Source: Bradyrhizobium barranii subsp. apii | GTDB lineage: Bacteria > Pseudomonadota > Alphaproteobacteria > Rhizobiales > Xanthobacteraceae | Reading direction: 5' to 3' | Length of the DNA stretch: 64,000 bases | Assembly: GCF_011516635.5 (NCBI RefSeq) | Contig: NZ_CP096255.1 | Coordinates: forward strand, 310,001 to 374,000 | Part shown: piece by piece, positions 44,019 to 55,421 of the stretch | How the letters are laid out: each line of letters opens with the position of its first letter | How positions within the stretch are numbered: the stretch's first letter is position 1 | Made by a program: the position numbers and the translations under genes | Notes under the pieces: model-generated | Databases searched by the model: none | The model's input: only the letters and a program-made list of their open reading frames with translations | Told to the model about the DNA's origin: nothing

Positions 44019-46643
44019 ATGACCTCCGAACGCTACAACGCCCGCGACGCCGAACCGCGCTGGCAAGCCGCCTGGGACCAGCAGGCGATCTTCGTCTCCA
44101 AGAACGACGACTCGCGGCCGAAATACTACGTGCTGGAGATGTTCCCCTACCCGTCCGGGCGCATCCATATCGGCCATGTCCGCAATTACACGCTCGGCGA
44201 CGTGCTGGCCCGCTTCATGCGCGCCAAGGGGTTCAACGTGCTGCACCCGATGGGCTGGGACGCCTTCGGCCTGCCGGCCGAGAACGCCGCCATCGAGCGC
44301 AAGGTCGCGCCGAAGGCCTGGACCTACGACAACATCGCCGCGATGAAGAAGCAGCTCCGCTCGATCGGGCTGTCGCTGGACTGGTCGCGCGAATTCGCGA
44401 CCTGCGACCCCAGCTACTACAAGCATCAGCAGAAGATGTTTTTGGACATGCTCGCCGCCGGCCTCGCCGAGCGTGAGAAGCGCAAGCTCAACTGGGATCC
44501 GGTCGACATGACCGTGCTCGCCAACGAGCAGGTGATCGACGGCCGCGGCTGGCGCTCGGGTGCCGTTGTCGAACAACGGGAAATGAGCCAGTGGGTCTTC
44601 AAGATCACGAAGTACTCGCAGGAGCTGCTGTCGGCGCTGGATGGGCTCGACCGCTGGCCCGACAAGGTGCGGCTGATGCAGCGCAACTGGATCGGGCGCT
44701 CCGAGGGCCTGCTGGTCCGCTTCGCGCTGGATCAGGCGACGACGCCCGCCGGCGAGAGCGAGCTGAAGATCTTTACGACGCGCCCGGACACCCTGTTCGG
44801 CGCCAAATTCATGGCGATTTCGTCGGATCATCCGCTGGCGCAGGCAGCAGCCGCGAAGAACCCGAAGCTTGCCCAGTTCATCGCCGACATCAAGAAGATC
44901 GGCACCGCGCAAGAGATCATCGACACCGCGGAGAAGCAGGGTTTTGACACCGGGATCCGCGCGGTGCACCCGTTCGATCCGAGCTGGAAGCTGCCGGTCT
45001 ATGTCGCGAACTTCGTGCTGATGGAATACGGCACCGGCGCAATCTTCGGCTGCCCCGCGCACGACCAGCGCGACCTCGACTTCGTCAACAAGTACAATCT
45101 CGGCAACACGCCGGTGGTGTGCCCCGAGGGCCAGGATCCGAAGACGTTCGTCATCACCGATACCGCCTATGACGGTGACGGCCGCATGATCAATTCTCGC
45201 TTCCTCGACGGCATGACCATCGAGCAGGCCAAGGACGAGGTCGCAAAGCGCCTGGAGGGCGAGCTGCGCGGCAACGCGCCGGTTGGCGAGCGTCAGGTCA
45301 ATTTCCGCCTGCGCGACTGGGGTATTTCACGGCAGCGCTATTGGGGCTGCCCGATTCCCGTCATCCATTGCCCCAAATGCGATGTGGTGCCGGTGCCGGA
45401 CGCCGACCTGCCGGTGACGCTGCCTGATGACGCGACCTTCGACAGACCGGGCAACGCGCTCGATCATCACCCGACCTGGAAGCACGTCACCTGCCCCAAA
45501 TGCGGCGGCAAGGCCCAGCGCGAAACCGACACCATGGACACCTTCGTGGATTCGTCCTGGTATTTTGCGCGCTTCACCGATCCCTGGAACGAGAACGCGC
45601 CGACGACGCCAGCCGTCGCCAACCGGATGCTGCCGGTCGATCAGTATATCGGCGGCGTCGAGCACGCGATCCTGCATCTGCTCTACAGCCGCTTCTTCAC
45701 CCGCGCGATGAAGGCGACCGGGCACATCGCGCTGGACGAGCCGTTCGCCGGAATGTTCACCCAGGGCATGGTGGTGCACGAGACCTACCAGAAGGCCGAC
45801 GGCACCTATGTGCAGCCGGCCGAGGTGAAGATCGAGGTCGGCGGCAACGGCCGGCGCGCGACGCTGCTGACGTCAGGCGAAGACGTCCAGATCGGTCCGA
45901 TCGAGAAGATGTCGAAGTCGAAGAAGAACACGGTCGACCCCGACGACATCATCGAGACCTACGGCGCCGACGTCGCCCGCTGGTTCATGCTGTCGGACTC
46001 CCCGCCCGACCGCGACGTGATCTGGAGCGACGAGCGCGTTCAGGGCGCCTCGCGCTTCGTGCAGCGGCTGTGGCGGCTGGTGAACGATGCAGTGGAACTC
46101 GGCCAGGCCGCGCCGGCAGATCGTCCGGGCTCGTTCGGCCCGGATGCGACCGCCTTGCGCAAGGCCGCCCATGGTGCGCTGGACAAGGTCACCACCGGCA
46201 TCGAGCGGCTGCACTTCAATGTCTGCCTCGCCCATATCCGCGAATTCGCCAATGCGTTTTCGGAGGTGCTCCAGCGCCCCGGCCAGCCCACAGCTGACCT
46301 CGCCTGGGCGGTCCGGGAGGCCAGCCAGATCCTGGTTCAGCTGTTCTCCCCGATGATGCCGCATCTGGCCGAGGAGTGTTGGCAGGTTCTAGGCCATAGC
46401 GGGCTGGTTTCCGAGGCCGATTGGCCCCAAATCGAACGCGATTTGCTGGTTGAAGACGCCGTGACCCTGGTGGTCCAGGTCAATGGCAAGAAGCGGGGTG
46501 AGGTCACAGTTGCAACAGTGGCCCAGAATCCGGAAATCGAGGCTGCCGTTTTGGCCCTCGATGCGGTAAAACTGGCCCTGGACGGCAAGCCCGTCCGCAA
46601 GGTGATCATCGTCCCCAAGAGGATCGTGAATGTTGTCGGCTAG
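44019..46643 (+). CDS. leuS: Leucyl-tRNA synthetase
   Basis: The 874-residue class I aminoacyl-tRNA synthetase charges tRNA-Leu. The HIGH motif is at residues 50-53 within [19 protein letters not shown]. The editing (CP1) domain contains [15 protein letters not shown] and [17 protein letters not shown], and [15 protein letters not shown] precedes the catalytic KMSKS (630-634). The anticodon-binding and C-terminal domains are complete to the end ([13 protein letters not shown]). The lptE start lies within the last codons (14-bp overlap), so leuS, lptE and probably holA form one transcript, as in many alphaproteobacteria. Confidence 0.97.
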   Translation: MTSERYNARDAEPRWQAAWDQQAIFVSKNDDSRPKYYVLEMFPYPSGRIHIGHVRNYTLGDVLARFMRAKGFNVLHPMGWDAFGLPAENAAIERKVAPKAWTYDNIAAMKKQLRSIGLSLDWSREFATCDPSYYKHQQKMFLDMLAAGLAEREKRKLNWDPVDMTVLANEQVIDGRGWRSGAVVEQREMSQWVFKITKYSQELLSALDGLDRWPDKVRLMQRNWIGRSEGLLVRFALDQATTPAGESELKIFTTRPDTLFGAKFMAISSDHPLAQAAAAKNPKLAQFIADIKKIGTAQEIIDTAEKQGFDTGIRAVHPFDPSWKLPVYVANFVLMEYGTGAIFGCPAHDQRDLDFVNKYNLGNTPVVCPEGQDPKTFVITDTAYDGDGRMINSRFLDGMTIEQAKDEVAKRLEGELRGNAPVGERQVNFRLRDWGISRQRYWGCPIPVIHCPKCDVVPVPDADLPVTLPDDATFDRPGNALDHHPTWKHVTCPKCGGKAQRETDTMDTFVDSSWYFARFTDPWNENAPTTPAVANRMLPVDQYIGGVEHAILHLLYSRFFTRAMKATGHIALDEPFAGMFTQGMVVHETYQKADGTYVQPAEVKIEVGGNGRRATLLTSGEDVQIGPIEKMSKSKKNTVDPDDIIETYGADVARWFMLSDSPPDRDVIWSDERVQGASRFVQRLWRLVNDAVELGQAAPADRPGSFGPDATALRKAAHGALDKVTTGIERLHFNVCLAHIREFANAFSEVLQRPGQPTADLAWAVREASQILVQLFSPMMPHLAEECWQVLGHSGLVSEADWPQIERDLLVEDAVTLVVQVNGKKRGEVTVATVAQNPEIEAAVLALDAVKLALDGKPVRKVIIVPKRIVNVVG

Positions 46644-47181
46644 GATCCGGATCGCTGCCCGCTTGCTGGCGGTCGCCGCATTGGCGGCGCTGACGGCTGG
46701 CTGCTTCCAGCCGATGTATGCCGAGCGTGGTGACGGCACCCCCGGCCTGCGCGAAAAGCTGATGGGGGTCGACCTTCCGCCGATCAACAAGGCCAATGCC
46801 TCCCGCGAGGCCCGTGTCGGCGTCGAGGTCCGCAACGCCTTGGCCTTCAAGCTCTACGGCACGGCCACGGGCATGCCGCCGACCCATCGCCTGGAGATTC
46901 GCTTCGCGAGCAGCAAAACGTCGCTGATCGTCGATCCCAATACCGGCCTGCCGAACAGTGAAAACTACGGCATCGACGCCCAGTACAATTTGATCGAGGT
47001 CGTCAGCGGCAAGTCGGTCATGACCGGCACGACGTTCGCGCGCGTGTCCTATGACATGCCCGGCTCCTACCAGCGCTTTGCCCGCAACCGGGCCCTTCGC
47101 GATGCCGAGGATCGTGCCGCCAACGAGATCGCCGAGAACATCAACACTCGCCTCGCCTCGTTCTTCATCGCCGGCACTTAA
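46630..47181 (+). CDS. lptE: LPS-assembly lipoprotein LptE
   Basis: This 183-residue outer-membrane lipoprotein plugs LptD and helps deliver lipopolysaccharide to the cell surface. It has a lipoprotein signal peptide with lipobox LTAGC (cysteine at about residue 24) and the LptE-like FQPMYAERG start. [30 protein letters not shown] lies in the central strands. The C-terminus [23 protein letters not shown] is the usual helix. It overlaps leuS by 14 bp. Confidence 0.9.
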   Translation: MLSARIRIAARLLAVAALAALTAGCFQPMYAERGDGTPGLREKLMGVDLPPINKANASREARVGVEVRNALAFKLYGTATGMPPTHRLEIRFASSKTSLIVDPNTGLPNSENYGIDAQYNLIEVVSGKSVMTGTTFARVSYDMPGSYQRFARNRALRDAEDRAANEIAENINTRLASFFIAGT

Positions 47182-47189
47182 GTCATCCC

Positions 47190-47300
47190 CGTCATTCCGG
47201 AGCGCCCGCAGGGCGGATCCGGAATCCAGAGATTATTGATCGAGATTCTCAGGCGCGCAATTGCGCGCCGTAGTTCGCGCTTCGTGCGCCCTGGAATGAC
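47190..47300. repeat. Dispersed palindromic repeat, CGTCATTCCGG family
   Basis: Starts CGTCATTCCGGAGCGCCCG and ends GCGCCCTGGAATGAC. It lies in the lptE-holA gap, hence inside the probable operon. Related to 20693-20788. Confidence 0.8.
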
Positions 47301-47311
47301 AGTCAGGTCCG

Positions 47312-48340
47312 ATGGTCGCGCTGCGCGGAAAAGAGATCGACGCCTTCCTCGCCCGTCCCGACGGGGGCCGACCGATCATCCTGCTCTACGGTCCCGATGC
47401 CGGCCTCGTGCGCGAGCGCGCCGATGCGCTGATTGCCTCGGCCGTCGACGACCCCAACGATCCCTTCTCGCTCGTCAAGCTCGACGGCGACGAACTCTCC
47501 GCCGAGCCGTCGCGGCTCGTCGATGAAGCCATGACGGTGCCGTTGTTCGGCGGCCGCCGCGCCATCCGCGTCCGCGCCGGCTCGCGCAGCTTTGCCAGCG
47601 GTATCGATACGCTGGCGGAGATGGGCGTGAAGGATTGCCGCATCGTGATCGAAGCCGGCGAGCTGCGCCCGGAATCGCCCCTGCGCAAGGCCTGCGAGAA
47701 GGCCAAGACGGCCGTGGCGATCGGCTGCTATCCCGACACCGAGCGCGACCTTGCCAAGCTGATGGACGACGAGCTCCGCATCGCCAATCTGCGCATCGCG
47801 CAGGATGCCCGCGCGGCGCTGATGTCATTCCTCGGCGGCGACCGCCAGGCCTCGCGCAATGAGCTGCGCAAGCTGACGCTCTATGCGCATGGCAAAGGCG
47901 AGATCACGCTGGATGATGTGATGTCCGTCGTTGCCGATGCGTCCGAGCTGAAACTCGATCCCATCGTCGACGGCGCCTTCGCCGGCCGGCCCGACATCGT
48001 CGAGACCGAATTTGCAAAGGCCATGATCGCCGGCACCTATCCCGGCGTGATCATCTCCGCCGCGCAGCGCCAGGCCGCGTGGCTGCACAAATCTGCGCTC
48101 GCGATCGCCGACGGCCAGCCTGCGTCCGCCGTGCTCGAGGGCGGCTATCCGCGCCTGCATTTTTCGCGAAAGCCCGCGGTGGAAACAGCGCTGCGCAATT
48201 TCAGCGTGGCGCGGCTCGCCGCAATCATCGAGCAGCTCGCGACCGCCGCGCTCGACACCCGCAAGCAATCGACGCTAGCCGCCGCCATCGCCCAGCGTAC
48301 GCTGATGGCCATCGCCGCGAATGCCAAGCGGCGCGGCTGA
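47312..48340 (+). CDS. holA: DNA polymerase III delta subunit (HolA)
   Basis: This 342-residue protein is the clamp-loader subunit that opens the beta clamp. It shows IILLYGPDAGLVRERADALI (a degenerate P-loop-like start), FSLVKLDGDELSAEPSRLVDEAMTVPLFGGRRAIRV, and the helical collar C-terminus (LAAIIEQLATAALDTRKQ). Domain order and length are normal. The ATG at 47312 lies only 12 bp after the dispersed repeat. Confidence 0.9.
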   Translation: MVALRGKEIDAFLARPDGGRPIILLYGPDAGLVRERADALIASAVDDPNDPFSLVKLDGDELSAEPSRLVDEAMTVPLFGGRRAIRVRAGSRSFASGIDTLAEMGVKDCRIVIEAGELRPESPLRKACEKAKTAVAIGCYPDTERDLAKLMDDELRIANLRIAQDARAALMSFLGGDRQASRNELRKLTLYAHGKGEITLDDVMSVVADASELKLDPIVDGAFAGRPDIVETEFAKAMIAGTYPGVIISAAQRQAAWLHKSALAIADGQPASAVLEGGYPRLHFSRKPAVETALRNFSVARLAAIIEQLATAALDTRKQSTLAAAIAQRTLMAIAANAKRRG

Positions 48341-48356
48341 GGTACCGCTCTCTCCA

Positions 48357-48443
48357 CGTCATTGCGAGGAGCGCAAGCGACGAAGCAATCCAGAGTCCCT
48401 CCGTGGAAAGAATCTGGATTGCTTCGCTTCTCTCGCAATGACG
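48357..48443. repeat. Dispersed palindromic repeat, CGTCATTGCGAG family
   Basis: CGTCATTGCGAGGAGCG at the left pairs with CTCTCGCAATGACG at the right. Inside are the matching halves GAAGCAATCCAGA and TCTGGATTGCTTC. Related copy at 53337-53423. Confidence 0.85.
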
Positions 48444-48515
48444 ATGTGGAAACAGATGCGCGCCAAATACCCGGTGACGTCCCCGCGTTCGCGGGGACGA
48501 CACTGAGGGCTAGGT

Positions 48516-49403
48516 CTACAGCGCGCCCTTCGCGAGCCGCCTCATCACCTCGTCGAGCTGATCGAGGTTACGATAGTTGATCTGGACGGAGCCGCCGGGG
48601 TCGCGGTGATTGACCGTGACCTTGAGGCCAAGCGCATCGCTGACGCGCTTTTCGAGATCGATCGTGTCGGGGTCTTTTTCCTTGCCCCCGGTGCTGCGCG
48701 CCTTCTGCGGCTTGCGCTCCGGCACACCCTCTTCGTGCGCGAGGGCTTCGGCCTGGCGGACGTTGAGGCCTTCCGCGACGATGCGCCTGGCCGATGCGAG
48801 CGGATCGGGCACGCCGATCAGCGCGCGGGCGTGGCCGGCGGTCAGCTCGCCGCTCGTGATCAAGGCCTGCACTTCGGCCGGCAGTTTCGTCAGCCGCATC
48901 ATGTTGGCGATGTGGCTGCGGCTCTTGCCGACGACCTTTGCGATGTCGTCCTGGCTGCGTTTGAACTCGTTGGCGAGCGCGTGATAGCCGAGCGCCTCTT
49001 CCATCGGGTTGAGGTCTTCGCGCTGCACGTTCTCGACGATCGCGAACTCCAGCGCATCGCTGTCGCTGATGTCGACCGGCACGATCGGCACTTCGTGCAG
49101 GCCGGCCATCTGCGATGCGCGCCAGCGCCGTTCGCCGGCGATGATCTCGAAGCGATCCTGCGCGCCCTTCACCGGACGCACGACGATCGGCTGGATCACG
49201 CCGTGCTGCTTGATCGAATCAGAGAGCTCCTTGAGCTCCGTTTCCGAAAAGGCGCGGCGCGGGTTGCGCGGATTGGGCTTGATGAATTCGATCGGCACCT
49301 TGCGCTGCGCGCGCGGACGATCGACATGCTGAGCCTCGCCGCCGACATCACCGATCAGACTCGCAAGACCCCGGCCCAGTCGCGAACGCGCTTCGTCGGC
49401 CAT
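48516..49403 (-). CDS. parB: Chromosome partition protein ParB
   Basis: The roughly 295-residue CTP-dependent clamp loads at parS and spreads. Motifs are GLASLIGD near the N-terminus, IKPNPRNPRR, the CTP-binding GERRWRASQ, the ENVQREDLNPMEEALGY segment, the HTH (QDDIAKVVGKSRSHIANMMRLTKLP) and the C-terminal dimer region ending in RRLAKGAL. I prefer ATG 49403 (MADEARSRLGRG) over 49424. It is downstream of parA in the same direction, separated by a dispersed repeat at 49451-49534. Its targets, the parS sites, lie at 51.0-53.7 kb. Confidence 0.95.
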   Translation of the reverse strand: MADEARSRLGRGLASLIGDVGGEAQHVDRPRAQRKVPIEFIKPNPRNPRRAFSETELKELSDSIKQHGVIQPIVVRPVKGAQDRFEIIAGERRWRASQMAGLHEVPIVPVDISDSDALEFAIVENVQREDLNPMEEALGYHALANEFKRSQDDIAKVVGKSRSHIANMMRLTKLPAEVQALITSGELTAGHARALIGVPDPLASARRIVAEGLNVRQAEALAHEEGVPERKPQKARSTGGKEKDPDTIDLEKRVSDALGLKVTVNHRDPGGSVQINYRNLDQLDEVMRRLAKGAL

Positions 49404-49450
49404 CGCCAGCTCCCTTGGATTCACGGTGCAACACTCCAGAACTGAATTAT

Positions 49451-49534
49451 CGTAGGGTGGGCAAAGCGAAGCGTGCCCACCAGTTGTGTGCAGAAGATGG
49501 TGGGCACGGCGAAGACGCCTTTGCCCACCCTACG
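49451..49534. repeat. Dispersed palindromic repeat, CGTAGGGTGGGCAAAG family
   Basis: CGTAGGGTGGGCAAAGCGAA at the left, CCTTTGCCCACCCTACG at the right. It lies in the parA-parB gap. Confidence 0.85.
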
Positions 49535-49540
49535 GCAGCG

Positions 49541-50395
49541 TCAATGCGTGGTGCGCAGCTCGCGCTCGCGCTGGATCACTTCGGTGGCGAGCCGCAAGTA
49601 AGCTTCGCTGCCGACGCATTTGAGATCGTAGACCAGGACCGGCTTGCCGTAGGACGGCGCTTCCGAGATGCGCACGTTGCGCGGGATCATGGTCTTGTAG
49701 ACCTTCTCGCCCATGAACTGGCGGACGTCGGCGACGACCTGGTTCGAGAGGTTGTTACGCGAGTCGAACATGGTCAGCACGATGCCGTGGATCGACAGGT
49801 TCGGATTGAGCGTCGAGCGCACCTGCTCCACCGTCTGCAGCAATTGCGACAGACCCTCGAGCGCGAAGAACTCGCACTGGAGCGGCACCAGGATCGCATC
49901 GGAGGCCGCCATCGCATTCACCGTGAGCAGGTTGAGCGAGGGCGGGCAGTCGATCAGCACATAGGTGTAATCGGCGTCCGGCGAGACGTTGTTGTTGAGC
50001 GCGCCGATGGCGTCGCGCAGCTTGAACGCGCGGCCGGGCGTGGTGCCGAGCTCGAGCTCGAGGCCGGAGAGATCCATGGTCGAGGGTGCGATGTGCAGCC
50101 GCGGCACCGCGGTCGAGACCACCGCCTCGCGCAAGCTCGATTCGCCGATCAACACGTCATAGGTCGAGCAGGAGCGGTTGCGGCGATCGATGCCGAGGCC
50201 GGTCGAGGCGTTGCCCTGCGGATCGAGATCGACGATCAGGACGCGCTCGCCGATCGCAGCGAGTGCCGTGCCAAGATTGATCGCCGTGGTTGTTTTTCCC
50301 ACGCCGCCCTTCTGATTCGCCAGCGCCAGGATGCGCGGGTGGCCCTGCGGCACTTCGCCGGTCTGTTGCTGCTGCGGTTCGTCAATCACGCTCAT
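49541..50395 (-). CDS. parA: Chromosome partition ATPase ParA
   Basis: This 284-residue deviant Walker-A ATPase forms a nucleoid gradient that moves ParB-parS complexes. ILALANQKGGVGKTTTAINLG holds the KGGVGKTT motif, VLIVDLDPQGNASTGLG the A' motif, and YVLIDCPPSLNLLTVNAM the Walker B. Length is normal for chromosomal ParA (Soj). It lies 30 bp downstream of rsmG, in the operon-like series mnmG-rsmG-parA-parB. Confidence 0.96.
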   Translation of the reverse strand: MSVIDEPQQQQTGEVPQGHPRILALANQKGGVGKTTTAINLGTALAAIGERVLIVDLDPQGNASTGLGIDRRNRSCSTYDVLIGESSLREAVVSTAVPRLHIAPSTMDLSGLELELGTTPGRAFKLRDAIGALNNNVSPDADYTYVLIDCPPSLNLLTVNAMAASDAILVPLQCEFFALEGLSQLLQTVEQVRSTLNPNLSIHGIVLTMFDSRNNLSNQVVADVRQFMGEKVYKTMIPRNVRISEAPSYGKPVLVYDLKCVGSEAYLRLATEVIQRERELRTTH

Positions 50396-50425
50396 CGTAA
50401 ATTCCCCACTCGACCCCTGAACGCC

Positions 50426-51196
50426 TCAGCGGCGCCGCTCGACGGACGTCAGCTCGACGATCCAACCGTCGCCGGTACGGCTTTGGTGAAGCTGCGGCTG
50501 AATATTCCAATATTTAGCGGCTTCGGTCAATTCAGCCTCTACATCTTGCCCCTTCGGAAACAGCGCTTTTGCACCTTGGCGCATCAGCGGCTCCGCAAAG
50601 CCGATGAGTTGATGTAGCGGAGCCAACGCACGCGCGGTGACGCAATCCACGGGGCCGGTGATTCTATCCACATTATCCCCGATCTCCGCGAGATGTACGA
50701 GCCCCGGAGATGCGGTGACGCGAACTGCTTCGCGCAGAAAGGCCGCCTTCTTGGCGATTCGCTCGACGAGGTGGACGCTGGCGCCAGGCGTCCCGGCCAT
50801 GGCACAGGCGAGGACGATTCCGGGGAAGCCGCCGCCGCTGCCGAGGTCGGCCCAGCGTTTGGCCGAAGGGGCGAGATCGACGAGCTGGAGCGAGTCGGCG
50901 ATGTGCCGGGTCCAGAGCTGCGGCAGGGTCGAGGGCGCGACCAGATTGGTCTTGGCCTGCCACTCGCGGAGCAGCGCGATGTAGCGATCGAGTCGTTCTT
51001 CGGTTTCACGTGAAACGGGGGCGAGCTTGAGCGCCGCGAGCTTGTCCGCCGCGATGATGGAGTCCAGCGACCGATCGTTGGCGCTGGCCTTGTCGATCTT
51101 CGGTTTGATCGGCGTCGGCTCGGATCGACGGCTCGCGCCCTCACCTGCCGCTGGTTTCCCTGATGACGATCTGCCGCCCGGCCCGCGCTGTTTCAC
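50426..51196 (-). CDS. rsmG: 16S rRNA (guanine-N7) methyltransferase RsmG (GidB)
   Basis: The enzyme methylates G527 of 16S rRNA. The SAM-binding motif is RWADLGSGGGFPGIVLACAMAG, and VTARALAPLHQLIGFA is the conserved downstream segment. The core begins near VSRETEERLDRYIALLREWQAKTNLVAPSTL. The annotated start is the GTG at 51196, inside a perfect parS site, giving a 60-residue basic N-terminal extension not seen in most homologues. There is no ATG between it and the core. A second parS lies within the gene, encoding the VSRE residues. The true start is uncertain. Confidence 0.92.
   Translation of the reverse strand: MKQRGPGGRSSSGKPAAGEGASRRSEPTPIKPKIDKASANDRSLDSIIAADKLAALKLAPVSRETEERLDRYIALLREWQAKTNLVAPSTLPQLWTRHIADSLQLVDLAPSAKRWADLGSGGGFPGIVLACAMAGTPGASVHLVERIAKKAAFLREAVRVTASPGLVHLAEIGDNVDRITGPVDCVTARALAPLHQLIGFAEPLMRQGAKALFPKGQDVEAELTEAAKYWNIQPQLHQSRTGDGWIVELTSVERRR
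51003..51016. promoter_or_regulatory. parS site inside rsmG
   Basis: Perfect 14-bp palindrome GTTTCACGTGAAAC, the core of the ParB recognition site, within the rsmG coding region where it encodes V-S-R-E. Confidence 0.95.
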
Positions 51197-51203
51197 GTGA
51201 AAC
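51190..51203. promoter_or_regulatory. parS site at rsmG start
   Basis: GTTTCACGTGAAAC, extended on the left to TGTTTCACGTGAAAC, lies over the GTG start codon of rsmG (51196-51194) and next to the mnmG stop. ParB binding here could affect rsmG expression. Confidence 0.95.
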
Positions 51204-51205
51204 GC

Positions 51206-53086
<1,881 letters not shown>

Positions 53087-53143
53087 GGGCGGACTTCTAT
53101 CTCAGAGGTGGAGAAGCCGGAAGTAGAAACTGGGCGAGGCGGT

Positions 53144-53157
53144 TGTTTCACGTGAAC
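53144..53157. promoter_or_regulatory. Degenerate parS
   Basis: TGTTTCACGTGAAC lacks one A of the right half-site and is probably a weak or dead ParB site. Confidence 0.6.
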
Positions 53158-53234
53158 GGGCGGTGACGGAGTCGATGCGCATTTTTTGCGAAAACAACCC
53201 CATGCACAGTAGAGCCGGCACTGAGCGGACTGCC

Positions 53235-53248
53235 GTTTCACGTGAAAC
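53235..53248. promoter_or_regulatory. parS site
   Basis: Perfect GTTTCACGTGAAAC core followed by A, upstream of mnmG. Confidence 0.95.
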
Positions 53249-53336
53249 AGGATGGGCCTAACCGGGAGAGAACTCCTGGCGAGATTCCGCACGGCTCTGG
53301 GCGGGGGTAGAGAGGGTACAAGTGATCCGTCTACTC

Positions 53337-53423
53337 CGTCATTGCGAGCGGAGCGAAGCAATCCAGAATCCCTCCGTGGAGGCAGTCTGGATTGCTTCGT
53401 CGCAAGGGCTCCTCGCAATGACG
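53337..53423. repeat. Dispersed palindromic repeat, CGTCATTGCGAG family
   Basis: CGTCATTGCGAGCGGAGCG at the left and CTCCTCGCAATGACG at the right, inside the parS cluster. Copy of the family seen at 48357-48443. Confidence 0.85.
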
Positions 53424-53560
53424 GGATTGGGGCCCGAGTGTCGTTCACGGCCAAGACCGCTTGAGCAGTGAAATCGAATCTCCCGCCCAAGTCTGCGGGC
53501 CCAGAAGCCGCAATGAGGGCCGCTCGCGTTTCGTGAAACAGGCCGGAACCGCCCACCACC

Positions 53561-53575
53561 TGTTTCAGTGAAACA
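53561..53575. promoter_or_regulatory. Degenerate parS, one base short
   Basis: TGTTTCAGTGAAACA is the full consensus TGTTTCACGTGAAACA minus one central C. The changed half-site spacing should prevent normal ParB binding. Confidence 0.6.
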
Positions 53576-53584
53576 GCAGGAAGC

Positions 53585-53674
53585 TTGTAGCCCGGATGGA
53601 GCGCAGCAAAATCCGGGAAAGGTGTTCCGGTTGCGGAGCCGTCCCCGGATTGCGCTTCGCTTCATCCGGGGACG
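53585..53674. repeat. Dispersed palindromic repeat, GTAGCCCGGATGGAGCGCAG family
   Basis: TTGTAGCCCGGATGGAGCGC at the left and a diverged right arm ending CATCCGGGGACG. Related to 19264-19356. Confidence 0.8.
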
Positions 53675-53686
53675 AAACGAGCCCCC

Positions 53687-53700
53687 GTTTCACGTGAAAC
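53687..53700. promoter_or_regulatory. parS site
   Basis: Perfect GTTTCACGTGAAAC core 44 bp downstream of the mnmE stop. Confidence 0.95.
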
Positions 53701-53744
53701 GCAAGGACTGGAACAAGCGCTAGTTCTACAATGAAGAACTAGTC

Positions 53745-55103
53745 CTACTTTCCGATGCAAAATTTCTGGAAGATGGCCCCGAGGACGTCCTCGACGTCGA
53801 CCCGGCCCAACAGCCGGCCCAAGGCATAGGCCGCAGCGCGCAGCTCTTCGGCGGCAAGCTCTTCGCCGTCTTCTACAAGCTCCAGGCTCCGGCGCAAGCT
53901 GTCTGAGGCCCGGCGCAACAGATCTCGCTGGCGGGCCCGGGTCACCAAAGCGCCCTCGGTCGTCCCGAAAAACTCGGCGGCGAATTTCACGAGAGCGTCG
54001 ATCAGGTCGGGAACCCCGTCCCCCCGGCTCGCCGAGATCCCGAACTCGCCGCGCGGCCCGACCTCCCCCGCCTCGCCCAGATCGATCTTGTTGCGGACGA
54101 TCCAGACCGAGCCGCTCGATTGATCACGCCCGGGGCCGGACTTCACCAGCGATTGCATCGCGCCCCGATCGACGGCGCGGGCACCCTCCACCAGCCACAG
54201 CACGAGGTCGGCGGCGTCGGCTCGCGCTCGCGCCCGGCGCACGCCTTCCTGCTCCACGGGATCGTCGGTCTCCCGGATGCCAGCCGTGTCGATCACCGTG
54301 ACCGGATAGCCGTCGAGATCGAGCTGCACCTCGATCACGTCGCGCGTGGTGCCGGCGTAGGGCGAGACGATCGCGACCTCGCGGCGCGCCAGCTGATTGA
54401 TCAGCGTCGACTTGCCGACATTCGGCTCGCCGGCGATCGCGACCACCAGGCCGTCGCGCAGGCGTTCAGAATGTCCCTGTGCCGCAAGGACTTCTGCGAT
54501 TTCGTCATGCAGCGCTTTGATCGCTTTCACCGCCGGCGCCCTCAACTCGGCCGGCACATCGCCCTCGTCGGAAAAATCGATGCCGGCCTCGATCAGCGCC
54601 GACGCCTCGATGATGCGCTCGCGCCAGTCGCGCGCGCGATCGCCGAGCAGGCCCTGCAACTGGCGCAGCGCCTGGCGGCGCTGGCGATCGGTATCGGCGT
54701 GGATGAGATCGTCGAGACCTTCAGCTTCGGTGAGATCGAGCTTGCCGTTCTCGAACGCACGCCGCGTGAACTCGCCGGGCTCGGCCGCACGTGCATTCGG
54801 ATTATTCGAAATCGCGGCGAGAAGTGCCGTCAGCACCGCGCGTCCGCCATGGACGTGAAATTCGGCGACGTCCTCGCCGGTCGCGCTGGCCGGCCCAGGA
54901 AACCAGAGCACGACCGCGTCGTCGATTGGCTGGCCCGCGCCGTCGCGGAGCAGCCGGCGGCTGGCCTGTCTCGGCGCCGGCGGCTTGCCCGCGAGCTTCG
55001 TCAGGACCAGGCCGGCCTGCGGGCCCGAGACCCGCACCACGGCGATCGCGCTGGGCGCACGGCCGGACGACAGCGCAAAGATGGTCTGGTCTCGCGGATG
55101 CAT
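53745..55103 (-). CDS. mnmE: tRNA modification GTPase MnmE (TrmE)
   Basis: The 452-residue GTPase is the partner of MnmG in wobble-uridine modification. It has an N-terminal tetrahydrofolate-binding domain ([23 protein letters not shown]) and a helical middle domain. The inserted G domain shows [12 protein letters not shown] (G1), TTRDVIEV (G2), [10 protein letters not shown] (G3) and RNKIDL (G4). The C-terminal motif is FCIGK with the functional cysteine. Complete at the usual length. Confidence 0.97.
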   Translation of the reverse strand: MHPRDQTIFALSSGRAPSAIAVVRVSGPQAGLVLTKLAGKPPAPRQASRRLLRDGAGQPIDDAVVLWFPGPASATGEDVAEFHVHGGRAVLTALLAAISNNPNARAAEPGEFTRRAFENGKLDLTEAEGLDDLIHADTDRQRRQALRQLQGLLGDRARDWRERIIEASALIEAGIDFSDEGDVPAELRAPAVKAIKALHDEIAEVLAAQGHSERLRDGLVVAIAGEPNVGKSTLINQLARREVAIVSPYAGTTRDVIEVQLDLDGYPVTVIDTAGIRETDDPVEQEGVRRARARADAADLVLWLVEGARAVDRGAMQSLVKSGPGRDQSSGSVWIVRNKIDLGEAGEVGPRGEFGISASRGDGVPDLIDALVKFAAEFFGTTEGALVTRARQRDLLRRASDSLRRSLELVEDGEELAAEELRAAAYALGRLLGRVDVEDVLGAIFQKFCIGK

Positions 55104-55421
55104 GGCCTATTTGTCCGGCCGGCGGGGAAAAGGCAAACGGCTCGTTCTCTCGATGCCGACACCCCCTTTTTGCTGCGCTCTGGCCCGCAGCAATGGCTAT
55201 ATTGCGATGCAACATAAGGCACAGCATTTTGCTGCAGAGGCAGCCTCGCCCAAGCACCAAATGATCAGCCAGCGTCAAGCATTACGTAAAGATATCAATA
55301 ACTACCGGAAGAGCCGGATTTTCCTTTCGTCCCGTCGCCATGCTGCATTTCTTCCGCAGCAAAGCCGCACAAAAGCAAAAGGGCGCCCGAAGGCGCCCTC
55401 TGATCTCATGCTGCATTGCAC
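55104..55421. other. Gap between mnmE and rho
   Basis: No gene. It contains the rho terminator (55370-55399, minus strand) and, further left, a relatively AT-rich stretch (55200-55340) that should carry the mnmE promoter. Confidence 0.6.
55370..55399 (-). terminator. Rho-independent terminator of the rho gene
   Basis: On the minus strand AGGGCGCCT-TCG-GGCGCCCT forms a strong hairpin followed by TTTGCTTTTG, 23 bp after the rho stop. Confidence 0.85.

Larger units (their letters stand above)
53087..53744. other. Intergenic region mnmG-mnmE: parS cluster and dispersed repeats
   Basis: No gene. It holds two perfect parS cores (53235 and 53687), three degenerate ones (53144, 53528-53539 and 53561), and two dispersed palindromes (53337-53423 and 53585-53674). 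Everything recognisable here is ParB-binding or repeat sequence. The mnmG promoter should lie in the first 100 bases. Confidence 0.85.
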